From RU20A sp042610495 (GTDB lineage: Bacteria > Pseudomonadota > Alphaproteobacteria > Rhizobiales > Rhizobiaceae), in NCBI RefSeq assembly GCF_042610495.1, contig NZ_JBHGAP010000011.1:62001-126000 (forward strand): a stretch of DNA of 64,000 nt, in the 5' to 3' direction. Below the pieces are notes generated by a model that searched no databases, had not been told where the DNA came from, and saw nothing but the letters and a program-made list of their open reading frames with translations. The position numbers were made by a program, and so were the translations under genes. Below are positions 34,638-43,764 of this stretch, in pieces (the first letter of the stretch is position 1; every line of letters starts with the position of its first letter).

Positions 34638-34904
34638 ATGGCCGAAGGACTGAACAGATTTCTGGGCGACACACCCGGTCGCGTCATCATCAAGCTGATC
34701 GTGGTCTCGGTCATCGTCGGCTTCGTCATGGCCGTCTTCGGCCTGCATCCGGCCGATATCCTCTTCACGATCCGCAATTTCGTGCTGGATCTGTGGCACA
34801 CCGGCTTCGCGGCGCTCGGCCGCGTCGGGGATTATCTGCTGCTCGGCGGTGCGATCGTCATCCCCGTCTTCATCGTTCTCCGTCTGCTGAGCTGGCGCCG
34901 ATGA
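34638..34904 (+). CDS. DUF6460-family small membrane protein
   Basis: The 88-residue product has two transmembrane helices (VIIKLIVVSVIVGFVMAVFG and LLLGGAIVIPVFIVLRLL) around HPADILFTIRNFVLDLWHTGF, the DUF6460 pattern of alphaproteobacteria. The function is unknown. I chose the ATG at 34638, nine bases after AGGAG; an ATG directly abutting that site (34629) is less likely to be used. Its stop overlaps the next ATG (ATGA), so it is translated with the CAP-domain lipoprotein. Confidence 0.8.
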   Translation: MAEGLNRFLGDTPGRVIIKLIVVSVIVGFVMAVFGLHPADILFTIRNFVLDLWHTGFAALGRVGDYLLLGGAIVIPVFIVLRLLSWRR

Positions 34905-35434
34905 GCCGGGCTGTTGCGGCCCCGGTCCGCCCAACCGGCCTCCGCGCCGACGCGAGCCCTTCGCGCCGCCTGTTGCTCTGCGGGGCTGGCGCGCTGACGC
35001 TCGCGACCATCGCCGGCTGTGCGACAAAGCCCAAGGGCCCTCCGGCCAACGGTGCGGACCAGACGGCAACCGTGCTGCCGCTCATCAACGACCTGCGCGC
35101 CAAAAGGGGACTTTCGCCGCTCTCTTACGATCCCGCCGCCGCGAGGGCCGCCGAAGGGCAGGCGATCCGTATGGCTGAGGCCCGCAAGATGGCGCATCTC
35201 ATCGGTCTGACGGACACGTTCCTCGGCCGCATGAAGGGCGCGGGCGTTGCCCTGCCGGCAGCCGAAAACATCGCGGCCGGCCAGCAGAGCCCTGAGGCCG
35301 CCTATCAGGCCTGGGTCGATTCGCCCAAGCACCTCGAAAACATGCTCGGACCCTATCGCGGCCTCGGCGTCGCGCTGGCGAGAACGGCCGATGGCCGGCC
35401 TTACTGGGCCATGGTGCTCTCGAACGCCGGCTGA
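34901..35434 (+). CDS. CAP/SCP-domain lipoprotein
   Basis: This 177-residue protein carries a lipoprotein signal (RRLLLCGAGALTLATIAGCA, lipobox IAGC at about residues 37-40). A compact CAP domain follows: LINDLRAKRGLSPLSYDPAAAR, EARKMAHLIG with the conserved His, AAENIAAGQQSPEAAYQAWVDSPKHLENML, and a final WAMVLSNAG. The paired His/Glu residues typical of the CAP cavity are retained (His in AHLIG, Glu in AENIA, His in PKHLENM). Bacterial members are envelope proteins of mostly unknown role. It is translationally coupled to the DUF6460 gene. Confidence 0.82.
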   Translation: MSRAVAAPVRPTGLRADASPSRRLLLCGAGALTLATIAGCATKPKGPPANGADQTATVLPLINDLRAKRGLSPLSYDPAAARAAEGQAIRMAEARKMAHLIGLTDTFLGRMKGAGVALPAAENIAAGQQSPEAAYQAWVDSPKHLENMLGPYRGLGVALARTADGRPYWAMVLSNAG

Positions 35435-35535
35435 TCGCCAGCCGGTGTCCCCTGCTTCCCCTTCCTTCGGCTTCCCACGGGCCTGCTGCGTCTGTATGAC
35501 CTTTCGAAGATGACGAAGCGGAAGGGATTGGTGCG

Positions 35536-36873
35536 ATGGTTGCAGGCGGACAGGCAGAGGGCGCCGGGCCGTTCGAGGTCACCGACCGCCTGATCTTCTC
35601 CATCGCCGGGCCGATGACGCTTGCCTTTCTCACGACGCCGCTGCTCGGCCTCGTCGATACCGCCGTCGTCGGCCGGCTCGGCAGTGCGGAGCTGATCGCG
35701 GGCCTTGCCGTCGGGGCGGTGCTCTTCGATCTCCTCTTTTCCACCTTCAACTTCCTGCGCGCCTCCACGACCGGCCTTGTCGCCCAGGCGCTCGGCGCCG
35801 GTGACCGCCACGCCGAGCAGGCGACCTTCTGGCGCGCCTTCGTCAGCGCACTCGGTCTCGGCACGGTGATGCTTGTGCTCTCCCCGCTGCTTCTCGCCGC
35901 CGGCCTCTGGCTGATGGCGCCGGAGCCGGCCGTGGCGGAGGCGACGCGGGTCTATTTCGGCTGGCGCATCCTGTCGGCCCCGGTCGCGCTCGCCAACTAC
36001 GCCATCCTCGGCTATGTGCTCGGCCGCGGCCAGGCGGGGCTTGGCCTCTTCCTGCAGATCCTCATCAATGGCATCAACATCGTCGGCTCCATCGGGCTCG
36101 GCCTTGTGGCCGGCTGGGGTGTCGCCGGTGTCGCTGCCGGCACGGTGGCCGGTGAGGCGATCGGCGCGCTCGCCGGTTTCCTCATCGTCGTCACCCGCTT
36201 CGATCGTGCCCATGCGCCCTCGCTCGCCGATCTCCTCGACCGGACGCGCCTGTCGGAGCTCTTCGCGCTCAACCGTGACATCATGATCCGCTCCTTCGTG
36301 CTGCTCGCCACCTTCACCCTGATGACGCGGATCGGTGCCGGCATGGGGGCGCTGACGCTCGCGGCCAATGCCGTGCTGATGACGCTCTTCATGGTGGCCG
36401 GCTTTGGTCTCGATGGTTTTGCCAATGCCGCCGAGCAGATCGTCGGCCGGGCCGTCGGCGCCCGATTCCGCCCCGCTTTCGATGCGGCGTTGAAGCGCAT
36501 CGCGCTCTGGTCCTTCGGGCTAGCCCTGGTCATGGGCGCGGCGTTCCTCGCCTTCGGCAGCGCGCTGATCGACCTGCTGACGACGGTCGCCGATGTGCGC
36601 GCCGCAGCGCACACCTATCTGCCCTGGGTGGCGCTGACGGCCGTGACGGGCGCGCTCGCCTTCCTGATGGACGGGGTCTTCATCGGCGCCACCTGGTCGC
36701 GCGACATGCGCAACATGATGCTGCTTGCCTTCGTGGCTTTCGCCATCGCCGCCGTCGTGCTGGTGCCGCTTCTCGGCAATCACGGCCTGTGGGCCGCGCT
36801 GAATCTGTTCCTGCTGATGCGCGGCGTGCTGCTCATCGCCCGCGTGCCGGCCCGCAGTGCCGAGAGCTTCTGA
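35536..36873 (+). CDS. MATE-family efflux transporter (DinF-like)
   Basis: The 445-residue protein has twelve predicted helices arranged as two pseudo-symmetric halves. It opens with RLIFSIAGPMTLAFLTTPLLGLVDTAVVGRLGSA, the classic MATE start. The second half begins near DIMIRSFVLLATFTLMTRIGAGMG. Length and the short C-terminus fit the DinF/prokaryotic MATE branch that extrudes cationic drugs or metabolites by proton or sodium antiport. The start follows GGAAGGG by seven bases. It is convergent with pyrD, the two stops lying three bases apart. Confidence 0.87.
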   Translation: MVAGGQAEGAGPFEVTDRLIFSIAGPMTLAFLTTPLLGLVDTAVVGRLGSAELIAGLAVGAVLFDLLFSTFNFLRASTTGLVAQALGAGDRHAEQATFWRAFVSALGLGTVMLVLSPLLLAAGLWLMAPEPAVAEATRVYFGWRILSAPVALANYAILGYVLGRGQAGLGLFLQILINGINIVGSIGLGLVAGWGVAGVAAGTVAGEAIGALAGFLIVVTRFDRAHAPSLADLLDRTRLSELFALNRDIMIRSFVLLATFTLMTRIGAGMGALTLAANAVLMTLFMVAGFGLDGFANAAEQIVGRAVGARFRPAFDAALKRIALWSFGLALVMGAAFLAFGSALIDLLTTVADVRAAAHTYLPWVALTAVTGALAFLMDGVFIGATWSRDMRNMMLLAFVAFAIAAVVLVPLLGNHGLWAALNLFLLMRGVLLIARVPARSAESF

Positions 36874-36876
36874 CGC

Positions 36877-37965
36877 TCAAATGGGCTGGGCGGCCCAGTG
36901 ATCGACGCGGCTGTCCCTGATGTCGCGGATCGAAGAAAGCCCCTCGCGGTCGCAGAGTTCGGACAGGCCTTTCACGATCCGGCCGGGCAGCGACGGCCCC
37001 TCATAGACCATCATCGAATAGAGCTGCACCAGATCGGCGCCCGCGCGGATCTTCTCCGCCGCCGTTTCCGCCGAGCCGACCCCGCCGACGCCGATGATGA
37101 CCGTTTCCGGCCCCAGCAATTGCCGCATACGGGCAAGAACCGCCGTGGAGCGCGCAAACAGCGGCTTGCCGGAAAGGCCACCGGCCTCGCCCGCATGGGT
37201 GCGATCCGAAAGACCGTCGCGCGACAGCGTCGTGTTGGAGACGATCACGCCGTCGAGGCGCTGGGCGATCACCTCCGCCGCAATGTCGTCGATCCCCTCT
37301 TCGGTAAGGTCCGGCGCGATCTTGAGGAACACCGGCACGCGCCGGCCCGTCTTCGTCGCCTCGTTATTGCGGGCGGCGAGCACGGCCTTGAGCAAGGCGC
37401 CCAGGCTCTCCCGCGCCTGCAGGTCGCGCAGACCCGGCGTGTTGGGCGAGGAGATGTTGGCGGTGAAATACCGCGCCACGGGATAGAAGAGCCGAATGCC
37501 GGCCACGTAGTCGGCGATGCGATCCGCGCTGTCCTTGTTTGCGCCGATATTGACCCCGATCAGCGCCGAGCGGTCGCAGGCCACCAGCCGCTCGAAGGCC
37601 GCCGCATGGCCCTCATTGTTGAAACCGAGACGGTTGATCACCGCCTCGTCGGCCACAAGGCGGAAGATTCGCGGCTTGTCGTTGCCCGCCTGGGCGCGCG
37701 GCGTCACGGTGCCGACTTCGGTGAAGCCGAAACCGAGCTTCAGCAGCGCCTCCGGCACCTCGGCATTCTTATCGTATCCCGCAGCCATGCCGAGCGGATT
37801 GGGAAAGGTCAGCCCGCAAAGCGTCTGCGACAGGCGCGGATCGGCGGGGGCGCTGCAGGCAGGGACGAGCCCTGTCTTCAAGGCTCGGATCGATGCGCCA
37901 TGGGCCGCCTCGGGATCGAGGAGGAAGAGGCCGCCACGGGCGATGCGCTCGAAGGTTCGGATCAT
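36877..37965 (-). CDS. pyrD: Quinone-dependent dihydroorotate dehydrogenase
   Basis: This 362-residue class-2 enzyme oxidises dihydroorotate to orotate in pyrimidine synthesis and reduces membrane quinone. The N-terminal membrane-associating helices (FERIARGGLFLLDPEAAHG) mark class 2. The core shows FPNPLGMAAGYDKNAEVPEAL, GFTEVGTVTPRAQAGNDKPR, NRLGFNNEG and NISSPNTPGL. The catalytic serine is Ser in the NISSPNT loop, and FMN contacts include LKIAPDLTEEG and GVGGVGSAETA. AGGAG lies eight bases before the ATG. The start codon shares a base with the stop of the upstream DUF952 gene. Confidence 0.96.
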   Translation of the reverse strand: MIRTFERIARGGLFLLDPEAAHGASIRALKTGLVPACSAPADPRLSQTLCGLTFPNPLGMAAGYDKNAEVPEALLKLGFGFTEVGTVTPRAQAGNDKPRIFRLVADEAVINRLGFNNEGHAAAFERLVACDRSALIGVNIGANKDSADRIADYVAGIRLFYPVARYFTANISSPNTPGLRDLQARESLGALLKAVLAARNNEATKTGRRVPVFLKIAPDLTEEGIDDIAAEVIAQRLDGVIVSNTTLSRDGLSDRTHAGEAGGLSGKPLFARSTAVLARMRQLLGPETVIIGVGGVGSAETAAEKIRAGADLVQLYSMMVYEGPSLPGRIVKGLSELCDREGLSSIRDIRDSRVDHWAAQPI

Positions 37966-38312
37966 CACGCAAGCTCCTGGGGAAACACGTGCGCGCCATC
38001 CGCGCCGAGCGTCAAAGGCTTGACCCACACGGCGGCTGCGGGGTCGAGGCTCTGATAGAGATGCGGAAACAGTGCGCCACCGCGAGACGGCTCATAGACG
38101 AGTGCCGGGCCGAATGCGTCATCGTCGAAGGCTGCCAGCAGAAGGCCTTCCTGCCCCGCGAAATGCCGCGCTGCCGTTTCGCGCGCCTGCTCTGCGGTGG
38201 AAAAGTGAATGAACCCGTCGACGAGATCGACAGGCGCTCCGGCAAAAACACCCTTCGCCTCGGCTTCCTGCCACAGCGTTGCCGGAACGATCTTGTAGAT
38301 CATCTTGCCCAT
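37965..38312 (-). CDS. DUF952-domain protein coupled to pyrD
   Basis: The product is 115 residues from the ATG at 38312; an ATG at 38303 (MIYKIV) is an equally good start. The DUF952 signature is clear: IYKIVPATLWQEAEAKGVF, DGFIHFSTAEQARETAARHF, LVYEPSRGGALFPHLYQSLD and the C-terminal VKPLTLG. The fold is related to glutathione- or ADP-ribose-like pockets but the activity is unknown. Its TGA overlaps the pyrD ATG by one base, so the two are translated together; this pairing is recurrent in rhizobia. Confidence 0.85.
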   Translation of the reverse strand: MGKMIYKIVPATLWQEAEAKGVFAGAPVDLVDGFIHFSTAEQARETAARHFAGQEGLLLAAFDDDAFGPALVYEPSRGGALFPHLYQSLDPAAAVWVKPLTLGADGAHVFPQELA

Positions 38313-38432
38313 GTCATCCGTCTTTGCGCGCACTATGTGTATCCTTATCGGACGCTTGCCCGATCGTGCCCTGATTGTCCACTGCCGGGCTGCGCATCGA
38401 AACCGTTTTCAACCATGAGGAAGGCCGTTGCC

Positions 38433-38867
38433 ATGGGAAATCTCGTTGTTCGCACCGCGATCTCGGCCCTTGTCCTGAGCATCGCGCCGGCTGCCGTCGC
38501 GCAGGAAACCGGCCGCTACCAGATGCAGAAGACCGAAACGGGCGTCGCCCGCCTCGACACCCAGACCGGCGAGATGACGCTGTGCCGCGAGCAGGCCGGC
38601 GAACTTGTCTGCCGCATGGGCGCAGACGAGCGCCGCGCCTTCGAGGATGAGCTGGATCGCCTTTCGGCCCGTGTCGATGCCTTGGAAAAGAGCGCAGGCA
38701 GCGGCCCGACGGCACTGGAGCGGCGCCTGCCCAGCAATGAAGAGATTGACCAGACCATGAGCATCATGGAAAGAATGATGCGACGGTTCATGGCGATCGT
38801 GAAGGATCTGAATTCGGACGAGGTGACGCCGCAGGGCGGAAGTCTCCCGGCGCCGGACAAGACCTGA
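38433..38867 (+). CDS. Exported hypothetical protein with coiled-coil segment
   Basis: The 144-residue product starts at the ATG at 38433, with GAGGAAGG upstream; an ATG at 38415 is too close to that site. Residues 1-24 form a signal peptide (VRTAISALVLSIAPAAVAQ). The mature part has paired cysteines in MTLCREQAGELVCRMG. A short coiled coil follows (RAFEDELDRLSARVDALEKS) and an acidic C-terminus (MERMMRRFMAIVKDLNSDE). I do not recognise a family beyond conserved rhizobial hypotheticals. It lies just upstream of the response regulator gene, separated by 76 bases. Confidence 0.7.
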   Translation: MGNLVVRTAISALVLSIAPAAVAQETGRYQMQKTETGVARLDTQTGEMTLCREQAGELVCRMGADERRAFEDELDRLSARVDALEKSAGSGPTALERRLPSNEEIDQTMSIMERMMRRFMAIVKDLNSDEVTPQGGSLPAPDKT

Positions 38868-38943
38868 TACGCCACCGTTACGCGCCAAGCCGGACCGATT
38901 GGAGGATCGTCCGGCCAAGAAGAAGCGCTTCGGGAGGGATTGG

Positions 38944-39591
38944 ATGACGGACGGGCTCACCATCATCATTGCGGATGACCATCCGCTGTTTCGCGGCGCC
39001 ATGCGCCAGGCAATATCGGGGCTGGACGGTCAGCCATCCGTGATCGAAGCGGGCGATTTCGCTGCGGCACGCCAGGCAGCGGAGGACAACCCCGGAGCGG
39101 ATCTTCTGCTGCTGGACCTTACCATGCCCGGCGTCAGCGGTCTTTCCGGCCTGATTGCTCTCAGGGCAGAGTTTCCCAGCCTGCCGGTCATGATCGTCTC
39201 CGCCCATGACGAGCCCGCCACCATCGGCCGCGCGCTCGACCTCGGGGCCTCGGGCTTCCTGTCGAAATCCTCGGGCATCGATGACATCCGTGCGGGCATC
39301 GAAACCGTAATCGCCGGCAATATCTTCACGCCAAAGGGCTTCGTGCGCGGCATGGAACACGAGCCGGAGGTCGCCGATCTCCTGAAACGTCTCCAGACGC
39401 TGACGCCACAGCAGTCGCGCGTTCTGAGCATGCTCGGCGAAGGCCTGCTCAACAAGCAGATCGCCTACGAGCTCGGCGTCTCAGAAGCCACCATCAAGGC
39501 GCATGTTTCGGCCATCCTGCTGAAGCTCAACGTCGACAGCCGCACCCAGGCCGTGATCCAGCTCGGCAAGATCGGCGCGGTGGCGGCTTGA
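38944..39591 (+). CDS. LuxR-type response regulator, CrbR/ErdR-like
   Basis: This 215-residue protein has a receiver domain (acidic pocket IIIADDHPLFR, phosphoacceptor Asp58 in LLLLDLTMPG, Thr/Ser in MIVSAHD, Lys in GFLSKSSG). A LuxR helix-turn-helix follows at about residues 145-205 (LTPQQSRVLSMLGEGLLNKQ, then AYELGVSEATIKAHVSAIL). GGGAGGG precedes the ATG at 38944. It converges with a transporter-fused hybrid kinase gene whose stop is 15 bases away. That pairing resembles CrbS/CrbR (MxtR/ErdR), which activate acetyl-CoA synthetase during acetate use. The target genes are not in the window. Confidence 0.85.
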   Translation: MTDGLTIIIADDHPLFRGAMRQAISGLDGQPSVIEAGDFAAARQAAEDNPGADLLLLDLTMPGVSGLSGLIALRAEFPSLPVMIVSAHDEPATIGRALDLGASGFLSKSSGIDDIRAGIETVIAGNIFTPKGFVRGMEHEPEVADLLKRLQTLTPQQSRVLSMLGEGLLNKQIAYELGVSEATIKAHVSAILLKLNVDSRTQAVIQLGKIGAVAA

Positions 39592-39606
39592 AGCCGCGCC
39601 TGCCCG

Positions 39607-42600
39607 CTACTCCGCCGCCGCCCTTGCGCTGATCGACAGCTGCGTCAGCCACGCCCGCAGCGCCGCCGGCTTCACCGGCTTGTTCTGCAAGGCGATGCCG
39701 TCGCGCTCGGCTGCCGCACGCACCTCCGGCGAGCGGTCCGCGGTGACCAGCAGCGCCGGCAGGCCGGCTCCGAAGGCGCTGCGGGCGGCGAAGACGGCAT
39801 CGATGCCGGTGCCATCGTCGAGATGGTAATCCACGATGATCGCATCCGGCCCGGCCGGCAGCGAGAGGGTCAGCGTCGAGAGGGCAGCAAGACTTTCGGC
39901 CGTGAGAACCTCGCAGCCCCAGCCGCCCAGCAGCACGCGCATGCCGTCGAGGATCTGCGGCTCGTTGTCGATGCACAGCACCTTCAGCCCCTTCAAAGGC
40001 TCCGAGACTGGGCGGATCGGCGTTGTCTCGCGGATCGTCTGCGTGGCAGGGGCCGTCTTGACCGCGGGGATGGAGACGCGAAACAGCGTGCCGCGCCCCT
40101 GCTGCGAGCGAAGCTCCACCGGATGGTGCAGCACGCGCGCGATGCGATCCACGATCGACAGGCCAAGGCCAAGCCCGGAGGCCGTGCGCGCGCCCTCGTC
40201 GAGCCGGGCGAACTCCTTGAAGACCGTGCGGAACTTGGAGGAGGGGATGCCGATGCCGGTGTCGAAGACCTGGATGACCGCCTTGTCGCCCTGCCGCTTC
40301 ACGCCCACCAGCACCCGGCCGGCAGGGGTGTATTTGATGGCGTTCGAAACAAGGTTCTGCACCAGCCGGCGCAGCAGGTTCGGGTCCGTGCGCACGCTGA
40401 GCGAACTGGGGAGAATGCTGAGTTCCAGCCCCTGCGCGCGGGCGACAGGCGCAAAATCCGTCTCGATCCGTTTCAGGAAATCATCGAGCGCCACGGTTTG
40501 CAGCCGCGGCTTCATCGCGCCCGTATCGAGGCGGGATATATCGAGCACGGCGCCGAGGATCGCCTCGACCGATTCCAGCGAGGAATCGATGTTGCGCACC
40601 AGCGCGCTGTTGTCGCTGTCGCCAAGCCGTTCCACGAGCGAGGACGAATAAAGCCGCGCCGCATTCAGCGGCTGGAGAATGTCGTGGCCGGCGGCGGCGA
40701 AGAAGCGCGTCTTGCCGATATTGGCCTCTTCGGCGGAGGCCCGCGCCTCCGCAAGCTCGGTGTTGACCCGCGTCAGTTCGGCGGTGCGCTCGGCCACGCG
40801 TTGTTCCAGCGTCTCGTTTGCCTGCTTCAGGGCCTGGTCGGCGGCCATGCGCTGGGTGATGTCGGTATAGGTGGTCACGATGCCCTTGTCGGGCATGGCA
40901 TTGGTGCGCACTTCCACGATCCGCTGGCCGGCCGACAGCGTCAGCAGGAAGGGCTTGTCGAGCGTCAGGAACGTCGCGATCACAGCCTTCTCGTCGCCCG
41001 GCGAAATGTCGCCGCGCCGCGCAAGCATGGCGACGATGTCGGCGAGCGGAAAGCCGACCTGACCGGCAGCTTCTGGCAGGTCGAGAAGCTGGCGGAAACG
41101 ACGGTTCCAGATGATCAGGTTGTTGGAACTGTCGAAGACGGCAATGCCCTGCTCCATCTGCGACAGCGCCGTCTGCAGCATGTCCTGATTGTATTGCAGC
41201 GCCTCCGAGGCCTGGTCGAGCAGCCAGACGGTGTCGGAGGAGGGGTCGTCCATGCGCTGCAGCACCAGCGACAGCACGAGCCTTGCCGAGGACGAACCAA
41301 TGGCGCTGCCAAGCAACTGCTCGGAAAAATGAATGAGCGCCATGTCGGCTGCGCCATTGTCGTCCAGCCAGCGGCCGGACTGGCGCTCGTAGCTGTGGAA
41401 TGAGCGCAGCATGCGCTCTTCGCCGAGATAGCGGGCGATGGTGGCCTTGAGGTCGCCGACAGTCACCTTGGTCTTGCGTCCGCGAAAGGCACGCTCGCTG
41501 CGTGACCGCCGGGTGATGAAGACGCCGGCCTGCAGGCGCTCCAGCGGCTTCGGCGCCCGCGTCAGCGATCCCAGCACATAGGCCGCACTGTTGGCGATCA
41601 GGCTGAGCACCGTCGCGCTCACCAGCGGGTCGAGCCCGGTCGGCTGTCCGGCAGCCGTGAAGGGAAACAGGAAATGCAGCACCTTGCCGGCGACCCAGGA
41701 ATAGTCAGGGCCGCCGAGGCTCGGCAGGAAGAGCAGATAGGCCCAGACGAGAAAGCCGATCGACATGCCGAGGATCGCGCCGCGGGCATTGGCCTGTCGC
41801 CAGACGAGCCCGCCGAAGAGCGGTGGCGCCATCTGCGCCACGGCGGCAAAGGCCAGCAGGCCGATGGAGGCAAGCCCGGCCGTCATGTCGGCAGTTCGGT
41901 AATAGGCGTAACCCAGCAGGAGCACGGTAAAGATCGCACCGCGACGGATGTTGAGCAGCGTGGAGGCAAGGTTTTCCTGGCCCGCCCCGCCGCGCCGCAT
42001 CAGGTTGCGACGCAAAAAGATCGGCATGACGATGTCGTTTGACACCATGATCGACAGCGCCACGGAGGCGACGATGACCATGGCGGTCGCGGCCGAAAAG
42101 CCGCCGATGAAAGTCGCGAGCGTGATCAGCGGCTCGTTCGCCGCCATCGGCAGGCGCAGCAGGTAGAGATCGACATCGCCCGAGCCGCCGAAGGTGAGAA
42201 TGCCCGCCAGCGCCACCGGCAGCACGAAAAGGTTGATGCCGACGAGATAGAGCGGAAAGAGTACTGCCGCGGTCTTCAGTTCCCGCTCGTTGCGGTTCTC
42301 CACAACGGTCACGTGGAACTGGCGCGGCAGGATGATGATCGCGAAGGCGGAGAGCACGATCAGCAGCAGCCAGCGCGAGACCGGCGTCTCGTAGGTGAGC
42401 GCCGACATGGCGAGCGGGCTTTCGGCCGCCTTGCGCCAGAGATCGGCGGGACCATCGAAAATGACGAAGAGGATGTAGAGGCCGGCCGTCACCAGCGCGA
42501 CGAGCTTGATGACCGATTCCATCGCGATCGCCAGAATGAGCCCGTCCTGATGCTCGGTCGCATCCGTGTGGCGCGTGCCGAAGACGATGGCAAAGCAGGC

Positions 42601-43116
42601 GAGGAATAGCGTGACGAGCAGCGGCAGATCCACCGCCATCATGCCCGAGCCGATGCCGTAGCCGGTCGTATCGACCATGGCCTCGACGGAGCTGGAGACC
42701 GCCTTCAGCTGCAGGGCGATATAGGGGATGGCGCCGACCAGCGAGATCAGGGCGACGATCGCGGCAACAGCGGGATTCTTGCCGTAGCGCGCGGCGATGA
42801 AGTCGGCAATCGAGGTCAGCCGCTCCGCCTTGGCCAGCCGCACGATGCGGCGGATGACCGGCAGGCCGATCGTGAACATCAGGATCGGGCCAATATAGAT
42901 CGCGGTGAATTCCAGCCCGCGCTCGGCCGCCAGCCCCACGCCGCCGAAATAGGTCCAGGAGGTGCAATAGATGGCAAGGCTGAGCGCATAGACGACCGGC
43001 CGCCCCCGGCCGCTTGCCGCCGTTTCGCGGGCACGACGATCGCCATAGCTTGCCACCGCAAACAGCAGCAGCAGATAGCCGACGGCGCAGCCGAAAATCA
43101 CCGACCCAGACAGCAT
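39607..43116 (-). CDS. Hybrid sensor histidine kinase fused to a sodium/solute-symporter domain (CrbS/MxtR-like)
   Basis: The 1169-residue protein has an N-terminal SLC5/SSS-type region with about 13 helices (residues 1-490; for example CTSWTYFGGVGLAAERGLEF). A PAS segment follows at about 640-760 (QMEQGIAVFDSSNNLIIWNR, DITQRMAADQAL), then a coiled coil. HisKA carries the phospho-His near residue 812 in AAGHDILQPLNAARLY. The HATPase has NLVSNAIKYTPAGRVLV, DTGIGIPSSKF and GLGLGLSIV. The C-terminal receiver has the acceptor Asp near 1095 in IIVDYHLDDG. It is likely a transporter-like sensor of acetate or a related solute acting on the convergent LuxR regulator. Confidence 0.92.
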   Translation of the reverse strand: MLSGSVIFGCAVGYLLLLFAVASYGDRRARETAASGRGRPVVYALSLAIYCTSWTYFGGVGLAAERGLEFTAIYIGPILMFTIGLPVIRRIVRLAKAERLTSIADFIAARYGKNPAVAAIVALISLVGAIPYIALQLKAVSSSVEAMVDTTGYGIGSGMMAVDLPLLVTLFLACFAIVFGTRHTDATEHQDGLILAIAMESVIKLVALVTAGLYILFVIFDGPADLWRKAAESPLAMSALTYETPVSRWLLLIVLSAFAIIILPRQFHVTVVENRNERELKTAAVLFPLYLVGINLFVLPVALAGILTFGGSGDVDLYLLRLPMAANEPLITLATFIGGFSAATAMVIVASVALSIMVSNDIVMPIFLRRNLMRRGGAGQENLASTLLNIRRGAIFTVLLLGYAYYRTADMTAGLASIGLLAFAAVAQMAPPLFGGLVWRQANARGAILGMSIGFLVWAYLLFLPSLGGPDYSWVAGKVLHFLFPFTAAGQPTGLDPLVSATVLSLIANSAAYVLGSLTRAPKPLERLQAGVFITRRSRSERAFRGRKTKVTVGDLKATIARYLGEERMLRSFHSYERQSGRWLDDNGAADMALIHFSEQLLGSAIGSSSARLVLSLVLQRMDDPSSDTVWLLDQASEALQYNQDMLQTALSQMEQGIAVFDSSNNLIIWNRRFRQLLDLPEAAGQVGFPLADIVAMLARRGDISPGDEKAVIATFLTLDKPFLLTLSAGQRIVEVRTNAMPDKGIVTTYTDITQRMAADQALKQANETLEQRVAERTAELTRVNTELAEARASAEEANIGKTRFFAAAGHDILQPLNAARLYSSSLVERLGDSDNSALVRNIDSSLESVEAILGAVLDISRLDTGAMKPRLQTVALDDFLKRIETDFAPVARAQGLELSILPSSLSVRTDPNLLRRLVQNLVSNAIKYTPAGRVLVGVKRQGDKAVIQVFDTGIGIPSSKFRTVFKEFARLDEGARTASGLGLGLSIVDRIARVLHHPVELRSQQGRGTLFRVSIPAVKTAPATQTIRETTPIRPVSEPLKGLKVLCIDNEPQILDGMRVLLGGWGCEVLTAESLAALSTLTLSLPAGPDAIIVDYHLDDGTGIDAVFAARSAFGAGLPALLVTADRSPEVRAAAERDGIALQNKPVKPAALRAWLTQLSISARAAAE

Positions 43117-43216
43117 GGGCCCTCCTTCCTCCGGAGAGACAGCATAGGCGAAAGCCTGAGGCGTGAGAATTGCCTGCCGTTACGCCTTAAGTCCAATGAA
43201 TGCGAAGCGCCGGACA

Positions 43217-43251
43217 AGAAAAAAGGCGGCGCAGCCGGGCTGCACCGCCTT
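43217..43251 (-). terminator. Strong terminator of the bfd-bfr operon
   Basis: On the minus strand a near-perfect long stem (AAGGCGG, one G-U, GCAGC..GCTGC, CCGCCTT) is followed by TTTTTTC, 22 bases after the bfr stop. The plus-strand side also carries a short T-run (TTTCG), so it may work weakly both ways. Confidence 0.85.
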
Positions 43252-43272
43252 TCGTGATGGGAAAGAAGCCGC

Positions 43273-43764
43273 TTACTCGGATTCGGCTTCGTTGGCAGGC
43301 GCTGCGTTCAGCTGGCCATACTTGGATTCGCCAATCTTGCCGAGCAGTTCGAGCTGCGTTTCAAGGAAGTCGATATGGCCTTCCTCGTCGATCAGCAGCT
43401 CTTCGAACAGCTTCATGGAGACGTAGTCACCCGCATCATGACAGATGTCGCGGGACTTCTTGTAGGCCGTGCGGGCGTCGTATTCGCCGGCGAGATCGGC
43501 TTCCAGCACTTCCTTGACCGTCTGGCCGATACGCAGCGGCGCGACCGTCTGGAGGTTCGGGTGACCTTCGAGGAAGATGATGCGGGAGATCAGCTTGTCG
43601 GCGTGCTGCATCTCTTCGATCGACTCGGCGCGTTCCTTGGCGGCGAGCTTGGTATAGCCCCAGTCGTCGAGAAGACGGTAATGCAGCCAGTACTGGTTCA
43701 CGGCACCGAGTTCGAGGAACAGGGCCTCGTTAAGCTGCTCGATGACTTTTTTGTCGCCTTTCAC
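43273..43764 (-). CDS. bfr: Bacterioferritin (haem-containing iron storage protein)
   Basis: This 163-residue subunit is the usual bacterioferritin size and forms a 24-mer shell that oxidises and stores iron. Ferroxidase ligands are seen in ALFLELGAVNQYW, IEEMQHADKLI (Glu51, His54) and LLIDEEGHIDFLE (Glu127, His130). Met52 in EEMQH is the haem ligand. I chose the GTG at 43764 because AGGAG lies nine bases upstream and the product then begins MKGDKKVIE, as in rhizobial Bfr; an ATG 24 bases earlier has no such site. It overlaps the end of bfd by 35 bases. Confidence 0.95.
   Translation of the reverse strand: MKGDKKVIEQLNEALFLELGAVNQYWLHYRLLDDWGYTKLAAKERAESIEEMQHADKLISRIIFLEGHPNLQTVAPLRIGQTVKEVLEADLAGEYDARTAYKKSRDICHDAGDYVSMKLFEELLIDEEGHIDFLETQLELLGKIGESKYGQLNAAPANEAESE

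Noticed and set aside
34527..35069. 180-residue minus-strand frame opposite the DUF6460 and CAP genes
   Set aside because: Both plus-strand genes have clear family motifs and coupled starts; this frame is compositional shadow.
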